Positions 17,902-26,206 of a DNA stretch of 53,973 bases are shown here, in pieces. Location: positions 1 through 53,973 of the forward strand of contig CADEFN010000014.1 of NCBI GenBank assembly GCA_902826615.1, given 5' to 3'. The notes beneath the pieces are model-generated. The model ran no database searches. It saw nothing but the letters and a program-made list of their open reading frames with translations, and was not told the DNA's origin. Both the position numbers and the translations under genes were made by a program. Position 1 is the stretch's first letter. Each line of letters opens with the position of its first letter. The DNA comes from an uncultured Gemmatimonadota bacterium (GTDB lineage Bacteria > Gemmatimonadota > Gemmatimonadetes > Gemmatimonadales > Gemmatimonadaceae).

Positions 17902-18603
17902 GTGGCCAGCGCGTCCATGTCGCATTCCAACTCAGTGGTCATGCTCGGCGCCACCGGCGAGGTGGGGAATCATGTGGCGCGCACACTCGCCGCTTTCCCC
18001 GAGGTCACGCAGCTCACGCTCCTCGGGCGGCGTCGTGCGGAGAACGTTGTGGGGGCGAGTGTGTCCCAGCATGCCATCGATATCTTCGCCCCTGCGTCGT
18101 ACGAGCAGTTCCTGGCTGGACATCAGGTGGCCGTGTGCGCACTCGGTGTGGGTCAGCCGTCAAAGATGGGAAAGGAAGAGTTTGTCAGGATCGACCGGGA
18201 CGCCGTTCTGGCGTTCGGGACGTCGTGCAAGCGAGCGGGTATTCGCCACTTCCAACTGCTGAGCTCCGTTGGTGCCAGCGCGACATCGCGTTCGTTCTAC
18301 CTTCGCACCAAGGGCGAACTCGAGGAGGGGCTCAAGGCACTCGGTTTCGAGCGGCTGAGTCTCTTTGAACCCTCCATGATTCTGACGCCACGGAACCGAT
18401 ATGGGGTGTCGCAAGCCATTGCCCTGGCGTTGACGCCGGTGATCAGTCCGTTGCTTCCGGGGCCGTTGCGAAAGTACCGAGGCATCAGGTCCGAAGTTCT
18501 TGGTCAGGCCATCGCGCGAAACACACGGACCACCGGGCGGGGCGTAGAAGTGCTTCACTGGGATGAATTCAACGCCCTCAGAGAAACGGGAGCACAGGCA
18601 TGA
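17902..18603 (+). CDS. Atypical short-chain dehydrogenase/NAD(P)-binding protein (HTATIP2/TIP30-like)
   Basis: 233 aa from GTG 17902, chosen for the AGGAT nine bases upstream; ATG 17917 is the alternative. The N-terminal MLGATGEVG glycine motif and LLGRR after beta-2 indicate NADPH binding. The later FQLLSSVGA and FYLRTKGELEEGL contain the Ser and the Y-x-x-x-K (YLRTK) of atypical SDRs. The closest known style is the TIP30/oxidoreductase group, whose role in bacteria is unclear. It overlaps the methyltransferase by 4 nt and is divergent from GH30 with only 33 nt between starts. Confidence 0.75.
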   Translation: MASASMSHSNSVVMLGATGEVGNHVARTLAAFPEVTQLTLLGRRRAENVVGASVSQHAIDIFAPASYEQFLAGHQVAVCALGVGQPSKMGKEEFVRIDRDAVLAFGTSCKRAGIRHFQLLSSVGASATSRSFYLRTKGELEEGLKALGFERLSLFEPSMILTPRNRYGVSQAIALALTPVISPLLPGPLRKYRGIRSEVLGQAIARNTRTTGRGVEVLHWDEFNALRETGAQA

Positions 18604-19442
18604 GTTCGAGTGCAGCAGAGTGGGCCAGCACACGTGGCGAGAAGTGGAGAGTGAACGCAGCCGTCATGGAGGCGACGCTGTCGCCGCTTGATGAGCCGCT
18701 GATTGCCGCGCTGCGTCTCGCCGGACGCACACGCATAGCCGACATAGGTTGTGGCGCCGGTGGAACGAGCCTCGCGGTGCAGCGCCGTGCACCGTCGGGG
18801 AGTGTGGTGCATGCCTATGACATTTCGGCGACACTCATCGAGTATGCGAGGGCACGCACCCTCGAAGCCGGTTTGCCGGTAACGTTTGAGCTGGCGGATG
18901 TGGCCACCGCACCGCTCCCTGCCGTGCGCTACGAACGGCTCTACTCGCGGCTTGGCGTCATGTTTTTCGACGACCCAGCGGCGGCGTTTGCCAGACTGCG
19001 CTCATGGGTGGTACCCGGCGGACGCTGTACTTTTGTTGTCTGGGCACCACCGGAAGAGAACCCATGGCTCGGGACGGTGCGGGCCGCCGTCGAACGGGTG
19101 GTCGAGGTTCCCGGCCAGGAACCGGACGGCCCGGGTCCATTTCGTTATGCGGAACAGGGTGCGTTGCCCTCGTTGCTCGCGCAGGCTGGCTTTCGTGACA
19201 TAGAAAGCAGAGAATGGCGTGGGGCACTCCCGGTTGGCGGCGGACTGTCAGCAGCCGCGGCGGCGAACGTGGCCCTGGACGCCTTTTCATCGTTTGCCGA
19301 GCTGCTTGCTGAGGCCGGTGCGGGGAAGCGCGACCAGGTCGCGGAAGACCTCACCTCAGTGTTCAGGCGTCACGAAAGGGATGGGGTCGTGCAAATCGAC
19401 GCCGCCGTACACGTCGTGTCTGCCAGCACCTCGGCTGACTAG
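18600..19442 (+). CDS. SAM-dependent class I methyltransferase
   Basis: 280 aa, ATG overlapping the previous stop (ATGA). Motif I is IADIGCGAGGTS (residues about 46-57), followed by the acidic end of beta-2 (HAYDIS) and the LADVATAPLP region, as in UbiE/MenG-type and SAM-11 methyltransferases. The C-terminal half is less conserved and would bind the substrate. It is cotranscribed with the NAD(P)-binding protein. The methyl acceptor cannot be told from sequence. Confidence 0.85.
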   Translation: MSSSAAEWASTRGEKWRVNAAVMEATLSPLDEPLIAALRLAGRTRIADIGCGAGGTSLAVQRRAPSGSVVHAYDISATLIEYARARTLEAGLPVTFELADVATAPLPAVRYERLYSRLGVMFFDDPAAAFARLRSWVVPGGRCTFVVWAPPEENPWLGTVRAAVERVVEVPGQEPDGPGPFRYAEQGALPSLLAQAGFRDIESREWRGALPVGGGLSAAAAANVALDAFSSFAELLAEAGAGKRDQVAEDLTSVFRRHERDGVVQIDAAVHVVSASTSAD

Positions 19443-19566
19443 ACGTTCGGGCTGACAGGACGATCCCATCGGCGACTCACCGGGCTGTTCCCGACCAAGG
19501 AAGGCGATGGATTCACCGGCCAACTAACCCCCCCCGTCCGTAAACCTCAACCAAGCGACCTGCCGC

Positions 19567-20757
19567 TCAAGGCCATGGGTGGCGATACAACCGCTGGACA
19601 TCATCTTGGTCACTCCCGACTACAAACACTGAGTTGCCGCCAAAACCAAGTATCCTCTCGGTGACTGGGAGGGTGATTCGATCCACCAGCTTCCCAGTCC
19701 TGCCTACCAGATCATAAACTGTGGCAGGCGCAGTTGGGTTGTATGCCCGACGGATCGCCACCATACCTCTAGGTGCGGCGATAGCTGCATCGTTTAAGAA
19801 GGGTGGCAGGAAGCGTGGCCAAGGCGGCAACTCATTGTTCCCAAACAACGGAGTTACTTGCGGCCACTGCCACGCGACCAGTGCGCGCTGCATGGTTGCG
19901 TCAACAGGCGGTCCAACCCCCTCGATAGGGGCACCCCTCCTCCAGCTACCGTCCGGGGCACGCCAATCAACTCGATATGGAGCAAGACGAACTAGAGCTA
20001 ACCATCCATCCCGGAAGTACACCACCTGCTCTTCTACGGCGAGAGGGTTCTCCAACTGATAGAGTAGATCTCCCCTGCGAGCGACCGTCTGACCCTGTGC
20101 TCGCCCAATGATGCGCTCCACGGTGTCTGACCGAACTCTCCGCAGCCCGCCGCGACCGACGGTCCACTCGTGGATCAAGACCATGAGCGACTCCGCGTTG
20201 GAGCGAGAGCGCGCGAACGGAACGCCGACACTCCTCCTGTGTGAGACGCCTTGTACTGTGGCCGTGCGGCCCAGTGCCCATCCTACTGTTTCTTGAGCGC
20301 GCATGTTGACACTCGGATCCTGCTTCCAAGTGGCGACCGGCCGTCCTCCATCGAACAGCACCCAGCGAAGCAGCTGACGGTCGGCAAACAGCGTTGAGTC
20401 TCCTCCCATGGCTATTGGTTTTTCAACTGACCGAAACTCCCCCGGTCCTTCCCCGGCGCCCGCGACACGACGAATCGCATGCGACCTAAAGTCGCCGAGA
20501 AAAACCACAAGGTCCTGTCTATCGGATACAAGGACAGTGCCATCAGAGAGCTCCCTTACACCACCAATCGCAGTCAACGGTTCCTGAAGCCAGCCGTCCG
20601 CTGGTTTCAGCGGCCTTGGACGGTCAATTTGGGCCGTCGTAGTACGGGTTGCTGCGCCTTCCAGGATCAGTACTCGGCAACCAACGATGACGCACGCGCT
20701 CAGCCAGCGCGCCCACCGGCGCGGCGCGAAACTGTTACACGTTGACATGGCCCTCAC
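19567..20757 (-). CDS. Secreted 6-bladed beta-propeller protein
   Basis: 396 aa from GTG 20757 (or ATG 20748). An N-terminal hydrophobic segment (residues about 17-42) should export it. Repeated strand motifs with GxGPGEF (GAGEGPGEFRSVEKP near residue 101) and a late FGGNSVFVVGSDQDDVQRLYRH are typical of the 6-bladed propellers that many Gemmatimonadota carry in multiple copies. It lacks catalytic motifs; such proteins usually bind ligands or partners outside the cell. It overlaps the upstream barrel/thioredoxin chimera gene by 4 nt, so the two are cotranscribed. Confidence 0.75.
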   Translation of the reverse strand: MRAMSTCNSFAPRRWARWLSACVIVGCRVLILEGAATRTTTAQIDRPRPLKPADGWLQEPLTAIGGVRELSDGTVLVSDRQDLVVFLGDFRSHAIRRVAGAGEGPGEFRSVEKPIAMGGDSTLFADRQLLRWVLFDGGRPVATWKQDPSVNMRAQETVGWALGRTATVQGVSHRRSVGVPFARSRSNAESLMVLIHEWTVGRGGLRRVRSDTVERIIGRAQGQTVARRGDLLYQLENPLAVEEQVVYFRDGWLALVRLAPYRVDWRAPDGSWRRGAPIEGVGPPVDATMQRALVAWQWPQVTPLFGNNELPPWPRFLPPFLNDAAIAAPRGMVAIRRAYNPTAPATVYDLVGRTGKLVDRITLPVTERILGFGGNSVFVVGSDQDDVQRLYRHPWP

Positions 20758-21731
20758 TGTTGTCGACTGCTCGTAATTGGCTCACGCCCCTCGAGAATCC
20801 TTTCCGCCATCGCGAAAAGCGTCACGGAATCCGGAGGTTCCGGCAACCTCCAGCCGTTGACCAGGACGGTGGGTGTGCCCTTCAGTCCTAACGCCTCACC
20901 CAATGCACGTCCCCGTTCAACGCGCACGACCAGCGGCATTCTCATGTAATGCTTTGACCGCGCGGGATTTGTGGCCGATATCTTGTCAGTCACGTTGTTG
21001 CTTGCCGCGCGTCGGCGCCTCGTACCTATGCCCACCGTGAAGCTTAGGCCGGCTGGAGCTTGAGAACACTCGCACAGCCAGACGAAGTGCTGCCAAGCTT
21101 CCGCGCCGACCCTGGACTCCAAGCGTCCGAGATTGAAGCGGTATGCCAGACCGATCGCTGCGACCGGGTTGAGGTCTGTACCTGCCAGCACTTCGTCCCG
21201 CACACACGTTCCACTCGCCTCACAAACCTCTGGTGGGGTTCGTCTCGTGGCATCCAGTCCAGCGCCAACATGCAAAAGAACGGCGTTCGCTGGCAGCGCC
21301 CTTGAAGCCAGAATCACTGAAGCTTTGGAGCCGCCAATGATCCGCCGTGAAGTCAAGAGCGAGCTCGCGGCGGTCAACGGAAGGGTGGTACGCGAAAGCG
21401 CTGCAATCGAAGCATCAACTCTGAGGCCCAGTCGGGACGCTGAGCCCCATCTCTCAACAACGCCGCGTACTTGCACCCCACGCTCGTTTGTCTCGCGCAA
21501 GCTCCCAGCGGGTATCGCCGGTCCTGCTTCGACAACGAATACGTGCGTCGTCTGCCCCTCTGCGGGTACGCTACAATGGCCGAAGCTCAACGCAGCGCAG
21601 CGGATCGCTCTTCGTGCACCTCGGATACTCAGGTGCAGTGCCCTGTTCAACGTCCGGTGCATGAGGGATTCGTTCGCCTGGTTGGAGGATAGGCGTTTAG
21701 TCGAAGCACGAGGGACAAGTCGCCGAAGCAT
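20754..21731 (-). CDS. Chimeric protein: outer-membrane beta-barrel fused to the C-terminal piece of a DsbA-like thioredoxin domain
   Basis: 325 aa; the true start may be GTG/ATG within the first 24 codons (MHRTLNRALH). Residues about 40-245 look like a small beta-barrel of alternating strands ending at FTVGIGTRRR. After a linker, the last 60 residues (RALGEALGLKGTPTVLVNGW) match the end of a DsbA/thioredoxin-like domain: the cis-Pro GTPT loop and final helix are present but the CxxC half is missing. A deletion joining two neighbouring genes is the simplest explanation. The oxidoreductase function should be lost. It overlaps the beta-propeller gene. Confidence 0.6.
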   Translation of the reverse strand: MLRRLVPRASTKRLSSNQANESLMHRTLNRALHLSIRGARRAIRCAALSFGHCSVPAEGQTTHVFVVEAGPAIPAGSLRETNERGVQVRGVVERWGSASRLGLRVDASIAALSRTTLPLTAASSLLTSRRIIGGSKASVILASRALPANAVLLHVGAGLDATRRTPPEVCEASGTCVRDEVLAGTDLNPVAAIGLAYRFNLGRLESRVGAEAWQHFVWLCECSQAPAGLSFTVGIGTRRRRAASNNVTDKISATNPARSKHYMRMPLVVRVERGRALGEALGLKGTPTVLVNGWRLPEPPDSVTLFAMAERILEGREPITSSRQQ

Positions 21732-21840
21732 CCGTTCCGGTCGCCACCAACATAAAGTAGTTTGCCAGGGCTCCAGAGGTGCCTACGTCCGTGATGGCAA
21801 GCGCAGCCATGAGGCTCAGGAGCATGGGGTTTCTCACCAT
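21697..21840 (-). CDS. Tiny secreted or membrane peptide with CPSC motif
   Basis: 47 aa if started at ATG 21840, or 42 aa from ATG 21825, which has GGTGAG at a good distance. The N-terminal half is hydrophobic (MLLSLMAALAITDV) like a signal peptide or single helix. The end reads TDASATCPSCFD, a CxxC pair close to the C-terminus. It overlaps the possible extended 5' end of the chimeric gene by about 35 nt. It lies in the same direction as the thioredoxin-like/propeller pair, and a CxxC peptide beside a thioredoxin-type gene is suggestive. No family is recognised and this small gene would be missed by length cut-offs. Confidence 0.5.
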   Translation of the reverse strand: MVRNPMLLSLMAALAITDVGTSGALANYFMLVATGTDASATCPSCFD

Positions 21841-22086
21841 GCTCCGCTGTCGTGTTCACCTCGTTCACGGTATCAGGTGGCGCCTGAGGACCCGTCGTGC
21901 GCCTGCGGCCCCCTCCAGCGGAAAGAGCGACCCCGAGCAGGTTGGCCGCCTAACGCTTACCGAACACGTCACGTAGGGCAATGACCGACACGAGTGCCAG
22001 CCGGTTGCGGACCCGGAGCCGAGTCAAACGCACCACTGTTGAGTGGCGGGGAGTCTCCCCGGTCGCAGGCTCGAACAAGGAGAACA

Positions 22087-22872
22087 TTGCGCCACTTCGT
22101 GGAAGGCGTTGGACGCTCGGGACGCGTTCAGCTGGAACGTGTCGGCCGCGCCGCGCGCTTTGTCGCGTCGACATCACGGGCAACGCGCGACGTGGCCACC
22201 TGGATACCAGAGGCCACCAAACATGCACGCATCCTCGGCGTCGACTCGCTACCCATTGCCCTCTTCATCGCCCTCTTCACAGGGATCGTGCTTGCGCTCC
22301 TGGCCAGCTACTCCTTTACCGGCGCGGTGCCGATGTACTTCGTTGGCACACTCGTGGAGAAGACGATCACCATGGAGCTGGCGCCGGTGCTAACCGGGCT
22401 CGCACTGGCCGGTCGAGTGGGGGCCAATATCGCGGCCGAGCTTGGCACCATGCGCGTGACCGAACAGATCGATGCGCTCGAAACATTGGCATACGATCCA
22501 CTCTCCTATCTCGTGGTGCCGCGGGTCCTCGCGGGCCTGGTGATGTTTCCGTTGGTGGTGGGGATGGCGATGATTGCCGGTGTTGCGGCGGGGTGGATGG
22601 CGTCGAACCTGCTCCTTGATCTCTCGACGCAGGAGTTTCTCCGCGGTGCACGTCTCTTCTTTCAGACGTTTGATGTCAGGTATGGGCTGGTGAAGGCAGC
22701 GAGCTTTGGAGCCGCCGTGACCTGGATCGGTTGCTGGCACGGGCTGCATGCGGAGGGAGGGGCGCAGGGAGTTGGCCGCGCCGCCACGAATGCGGTGGTC
22801 TACTCCGCGGTGACCATCCTCGTGCTCGACGCCTTCTGGGCCGTAACCTGGCTGCTGGGGCATGAGCGATGA
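22087..22872 (+). CDS. mlaE: MlaE-family phospholipid ABC transporter permease
   Basis: 261 aa if started at TTG 22087 with AAGGAG just upstream, matching the usual length of the family; a longer frame begins at 21994 without a ribosome site. Five or six membrane helices are seen. The MELAPVLTGLALAGRVGANIAAELGTM segment (read as residues about 95-121) is the family signature, followed by EQIDALETL. It should form the inner-membrane channel of an ABC system that moves phospholipids between inner and outer membranes. It overlaps mlaD by 4 nt. The ATPase partner (MlaF) is not in the window. Confidence 0.9.
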   Translation: MRHFVEGVGRSGRVQLERVGRAARFVASTSRATRDVATWIPEATKHARILGVDSLPIALFIALFTGIVLALLASYSFTGAVPMYFVGTLVEKTITMELAPVLTGLALAGRVGANIAAELGTMRVTEQIDALETLAYDPLSYLVVPRVLAGLVMFPLVVGMAMIAGVAAGWMASNLLLDLSTQEFLRGARLFFQTFDVRYGLVKAASFGAAVTWIGCWHGLHAEGGAQGVGRAATNAVVYSAVTILVLDAFWAVTWLLGHER

Positions 22873-23873
22873 AACGAGCGAATGACTTCGTGGTGGGAGC
22901 CACGATCCTGGTGAGCCTCGGCGCCATCGTCGCCGGGACGCTCTGGATGAACCAGACCGACCTCAGCGGGCGGCGCGGTCAGCAGGTGGCGGCCTTTCGG
23001 GATGTCGGCAATGTGCGTGTAGGGGCCCACGTGGTGATCCGCGGGGTGCAGGCCGGGCGTATTCAGTCCATGGAGCTGGCGCCGCAGGGCTGGGTGCATG
23101 TCCGCATGCGTATCGACGCTGGCAACGAAATGCCACGTGACCCCGTGGTGTTGCTTAACGAGTCGTCGCTCTTCGGTGAGTGGCAGGCGACCATCATGGA
23201 GCGTGAGGCGCTCCCGCGCGACGACGACATCAACCGGCAGATTGTGGAGGCCAGCGGCGTGCGAGGTGTGCTCCCCGGCGCCACACTGCCAGATATCGCC
23301 AAACTGACGGCAGTGGCTGGCCGTATTGCCGGCGATGTGGCCAATGTCGCGGATCGCTTTCATGTGGCCTTCGACGACGGGGCCGCCAAAGAACTGCGCG
23401 CCTCGATCAAGAATGTCTCCGAGCTCTCCGCGCTGCTTGCGCAGACCGTGCGGACCCAGTCAAAGAACCTGGGCGAAGTGGCCGGTGAAGTCAGCAGGGG
23501 TGTGGATGCACTCACTGCCGCGTCGCAGGACGTCAAAACGATTGCCCAGCGATTCGATTCATCCACAGCGCGTGGTGAGGTGCGCCAGGTAGTGGAAGAT
23601 GCCTCGACCGCGGCCCGCGAACTGCGCGAAACGAGCCGCAGGTTGCTCACGCTCTCGGGACAGCTCGGCCAATCGCAGAAGAGTCTCGAGTCGTTCCTCT
23701 CTGCAGGGGATTCGGTCATGAGCCGGGTCAGCCGAGGGGAGGGCACGTTAGGTCTCCTGATCAACGATCCGGGGTTGTATCACCGGACGGATTCGCTGGT
23801 GAAGCAGCTGCTGGTGCTCGCCACTGATGTCCACAAGAATCCACGGCGATATGTGAACGTGCGGATCTTCTAG
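22869..23873 (+). CDS. mlaD: MCE/MlaD-family lipid-binding protein
   Basis: 334 aa; the ATG overlaps the mlaE stop (ATGA). One N-terminal membrane helix (FVVGATILVSLGAIVAGTLW) anchors a periplasmic MCE domain at about 38-115 (GNVRVGAHVVIRGVQAGRIQ). A long helical region with coiled-coil character follows (about 130-300), as in the needle-forming MCE proteins. It should form the hexameric periplasmic ring that accepts lipid from MlaE. The organisation mlaE-mlaD without mlaF or mlaB nearby means the ATPase is encoded elsewhere. Confidence 0.9.
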   Translation: MKRANDFVVGATILVSLGAIVAGTLWMNQTDLSGRRGQQVAAFRDVGNVRVGAHVVIRGVQAGRIQSMELAPQGWVHVRMRIDAGNEMPRDPVVLLNESSLFGEWQATIMEREALPRDDDINRQIVEASGVRGVLPGATLPDIAKLTAVAGRIAGDVANVADRFHVAFDDGAAKELRASIKNVSELSALLAQTVRTQSKNLGEVAGEVSRGVDALTAASQDVKTIAQRFDSSTARGEVRQVVEDASTAARELRETSRRLLTLSGQLGQSQKSLESFLSAGDSVMSRVSRGEGTLGLLINDPGLYHRTDSLVKQLLVLATDVHKNPRRYVNVRIF

Positions 23874-24015
23874 TGGTGTGTACCAATTCTGGGTAGCGGC
23901 TCGAAGACGCTGGGCCCCGGATCAGCGGTCGCGGACGCTCCCTTGTCCGGGGAACGTGCTATCAGAACATCAGATAGGGGCCACTAGTCACCCTCGACCA
24001 CGGAGCCCCTCTGGC

Positions 24016-24043
24016 GACGCCGGCCCGGACTGGCACCGGCGTC
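24016..24043. terminator. Candidate shared terminator hairpin between convergent genes
   Basis: GACGCCGG (24016-24023) pairs perfectly with CCGGCGTC (24036-24043) across a 12-nt loop, in the gap between mlaD (+) and the DUF2231 gene (-). No T run follows on either strand, so it may only help termination or block exonucleases. Confidence 0.35.
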
Positions 24044-24056
24044 GTCGCGCGTGCTG

Positions 24057-24593
24057 CTACTTCTCGTTCTCCTCGTCCTCCTCGCTTCGTCCGCCGGACC
24101 GGCGAACGTCGGCGGCCTGTGTGCCTGCGCTCGAGGTGTAGGCGGTGGCCGCTCCGTGCTCGTAAACCAGTGCGCCTCCCGAGTGACCCACCTGCCAGCC
24201 CGCGGCAAAGAGGACCAGGGTTCCTGCCGCTCCGGCGATCCGCGCCGCCTGTCCTATCTTGCCACCGCGCAGCCCCACGAGGGCAACGCCAAGGACCGCG
24301 AGCGACACCAGGAGGAACGCTTCGGCGGCCTCTTCATGTGTTTCGATGGGAGCCTCGGCCACTACCGATTCCACCCTCTCGTCGGCCTGTTCGCCCGTCT
24401 CGACAGCGACCCAGCTGCTGAGCGTGAGGGCCGCAAAGAGCGACGCCGCCAGCCCCCAGGCTTTGAGCGGGCGCGCCCCCTTGTGGATCGCCCAGAGCGC
24501 CCCGAATGCAAAGGGTGGGAGCAGGACCGTGAGGGCGATGGGGAGGTGGACCACCGCTGGGTGGAGGGGGTTAGGGAGAAGTGAAGCAAGCAT
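24057..24593 (-). CDS. DUF2231 membrane protein
   Basis: 178 aa with four membrane helices. The N-terminal NPLHPAVVHLPIALTVLLPP carries the HPAVVHxPIAL motif that defines DUF2231 proteins, whose His residues may bind haem or metal in related families. The C-terminus is a charged tail (SEEDEENEK). It lies alone, divergent from the LuxR-type gene, with about 180 bp between. The function of DUF2231 is unknown; association with cytochromes is reported for some members. Confidence 0.85.
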   Translation of the reverse strand: MLASLLPNPLHPAVVHLPIALTVLLPPFAFGALWAIHKGARPLKAWGLAASLFAALTLSSWVAVETGEQADERVESVVAEAPIETHEEAAEAFLLVSLAVLGVALVGLRGGKIGQAARIAGAAGTLVLFAAGWQVGHSGGALVYEHGAATAYTSSAGTQAADVRRSGGRSEEDEENEK

Positions 24594-24771
24594 GGGAGTT
24601 ACCGTCGTAAGGGTTGGTTGAGGCCCAGTTGCTCTTGCGACCTCGCCTGAAGGGTGCGTCTCGGGATTCCCCTTATCGATCCGGCAGTTGTCCCGACAGC
24701 CATGCGCAGGTGTCCCTCCGACATTTGCCGGGGTGGCGCGCTGTACGGAGTTCCCCTATTTGTTGGCCATC

Positions 24772-25395
24772 ATGCTGCCGAACGAGAGTGCATTGCCTGC
24801 CAAGCCGTTGCAGACCCCGTCGACGGTGACGGCTGTCGAGGAGAATGATCTGGCCGACGACGGCACCCGGCGTCTCGTGCCGCTGCTCATCGTCGTGCTG
24901 GCCCTCGTGGTGGTCGGCGGCGTAACCGACCTGGTTCTCGACGCGCCGACGACGTGGCGCTCTCTGCACGTGGCCTTCGAGGTGGGCATCATCCTCGTCA
25001 GTCTCGGCTTTGCGGTAATCCTGTGGCGTGGCTGGTGGAACACCGCCCGCGACCTCAACCGCACCCGGGTGGCGCTGGCAGCCAGCACCCGATCACTGGC
25101 GGAGCGGCAGGCTGAGCAGGAGACGTGGCGCCTCCGCGCCGAGAAGGAACGGGCCGGGTTCGGGCGCGCGATCGATGTGCAATTCGGAGAGTGGGGCCTT
25201 ACGCCCACCGAACGCGAAGTGGCCTTTCTCCTGCTGCAGGGCCACGGGCACAAGCAGATCGCTGCGAAGACGGGGCGGGGTGAGCGAACCGTGCGTCAGC
25301 ACGCGGTCTCCATCTATCAGAAATCGGGGATCGGTGGACGGTCGGAGTTGGCTGCATTCTTTCTTCAGGATCTCCTGCCGCGCCCCGGCGACTGA
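24772..25395 (+). CDS. Membrane-anchored LuxR-type helix-turn-helix regulator
   Basis: 207 aa from ATG 24772; an upstream frame to 24688 is possible. Two membrane helices (LVPLLIVVLALVVVGGVTDL and VGIILVSLGFAVILWRGWW) are followed by a coiled-coil linker (about 100-140). A C-terminal GerE/LuxR DNA-binding domain follows: LTPTEREVAFLLLQGHGHKQIA, then TVRQHAVSIYQKSGI (residues about 149-190). A membrane-bound LuxR regulator without a receiver or sensor domain would respond to membrane state or to an unseen partner. It stands between divergent DUF2231 and convergent sigma-factor genes. Confidence 0.8.
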   Translation: MLPNESALPAKPLQTPSTVTAVEENDLADDGTRRLVPLLIVVLALVVVGGVTDLVLDAPTTWRSLHVAFEVGIILVSLGFAVILWRGWWNTARDLNRTRVALAASTRSLAERQAEQETWRLRAEKERAGFGRAIDVQFGEWGLTPTEREVAFLLLQGHGHKQIAAKTGRGERTVRQHAVSIYQKSGIGGRSELAAFFLQDLLPRPGD

Positions 25396-25425
25396 TCGTG
25401 GGGAATGGGGTGCAACGTGGGAGGC

Positions 25426-25950
25426 CTACGCCGGTGGATCGGCGAGCATGCCGGCCAGCCAGGAGCGCGCAAACCGGCAATCCCGGTCCACGGTCGCGGC
25501 CGAGGTACCCGTCAGGCGCGCCGTCTCCGAGACATTGAAGCCCGCAACAAAGCGCATGCCCACCACCCGAGCCTGGCGCGGATGGACTTCGCCAAAGCGC
25601 CCAAGCAGTTCACTGACCACACGTGGCATCTCATCATCGCTGGCCAAACGCGCCGCGGCCGCGTCAAGCCCTTCCATGCTGGTCCCGCCGCCCCGACGGA
25701 TGGCCCCACGCCTCCGTGCTGCGTCAATGAGCACACGGCGCATCACCTGCGCCACGAGCCTTCGGAAATGCAGACGACTCTCGACGACGACACGTCCCGC
25801 GCCGGCAAGCCGTAGCCATGCTTCCGTGACAACGTCTTCTGCACTCGCATGCTCCTCCCGCAGGTCCACGCAGACCAGACGCGCCCTGCGCAGAAGGGCG
25901 GAGTAGTCTCGGGTGAACATTTCATTCAGTTGTTCCCGGTCCAGCAGCAT
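25426..25950 (-). CDS. ECF-type RNA polymerase sigma factor
   Basis: 174 aa from ATG 25950. Region 2 (RDYSALLRRARLVCVDLREEHASAEDVVTEAWLRLA, read as residues 14-49) has the HASAEDVVTEAW core. Region 4 (RQARVVGMRFVAGFNVSETARLTGTSAATVDRDCRFARSWL near 125-165) forms the -35-binding helix-turn-helix. The length and RDCRFARSWL ending fit the Gemmatimonadota/Planctomycete-type ECF group with Ser/Thr kinases or secreted regulators. No anti-sigma gene is adjacent. Confidence 0.85.
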   Translation of the reverse strand: MLLDREQLNEMFTRDYSALLRRARLVCVDLREEHASAEDVVTEAWLRLAGAGRVVVESRLHFRRLVAQVMRRVLIDAARRRGAIRRGGGTSMEGLDAAAARLASDDEMPRVVSELLGRFGEVHPRQARVVGMRFVAGFNVSETARLTGTSAATVDRDCRFARSWLAGMLADPPA

Positions 25951-26206
25951 GCAGATGGATCCTCGGCGAAAGGCCGCACCACTCGTGTGGTGCTACGCCA
26001 AGGTTCGAGTCGCTGCCGTGGCTCGCCACGTGGATGGGACGAACTGGGGAGTCGGGTACATGAGCTTGAGGAGCGACCCCTCGTCAGACCATTTTCTGGC
26101 AGCCGCGCGCCTCCCTTGCCACAGTTGGCCCCCGGGATTCAGCGTTTGATCCCCGAGTTCTCACGTCAGGACTCCCTGCCCGGAGCCGACACGCTACGTT
26201 CGAGCC

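Noticed and set aside
21133-21984. 283-aa + strand open frame
   Set aside because: Antisense to the barrel/thioredoxin chimera; no ribosome site and atypical composition.
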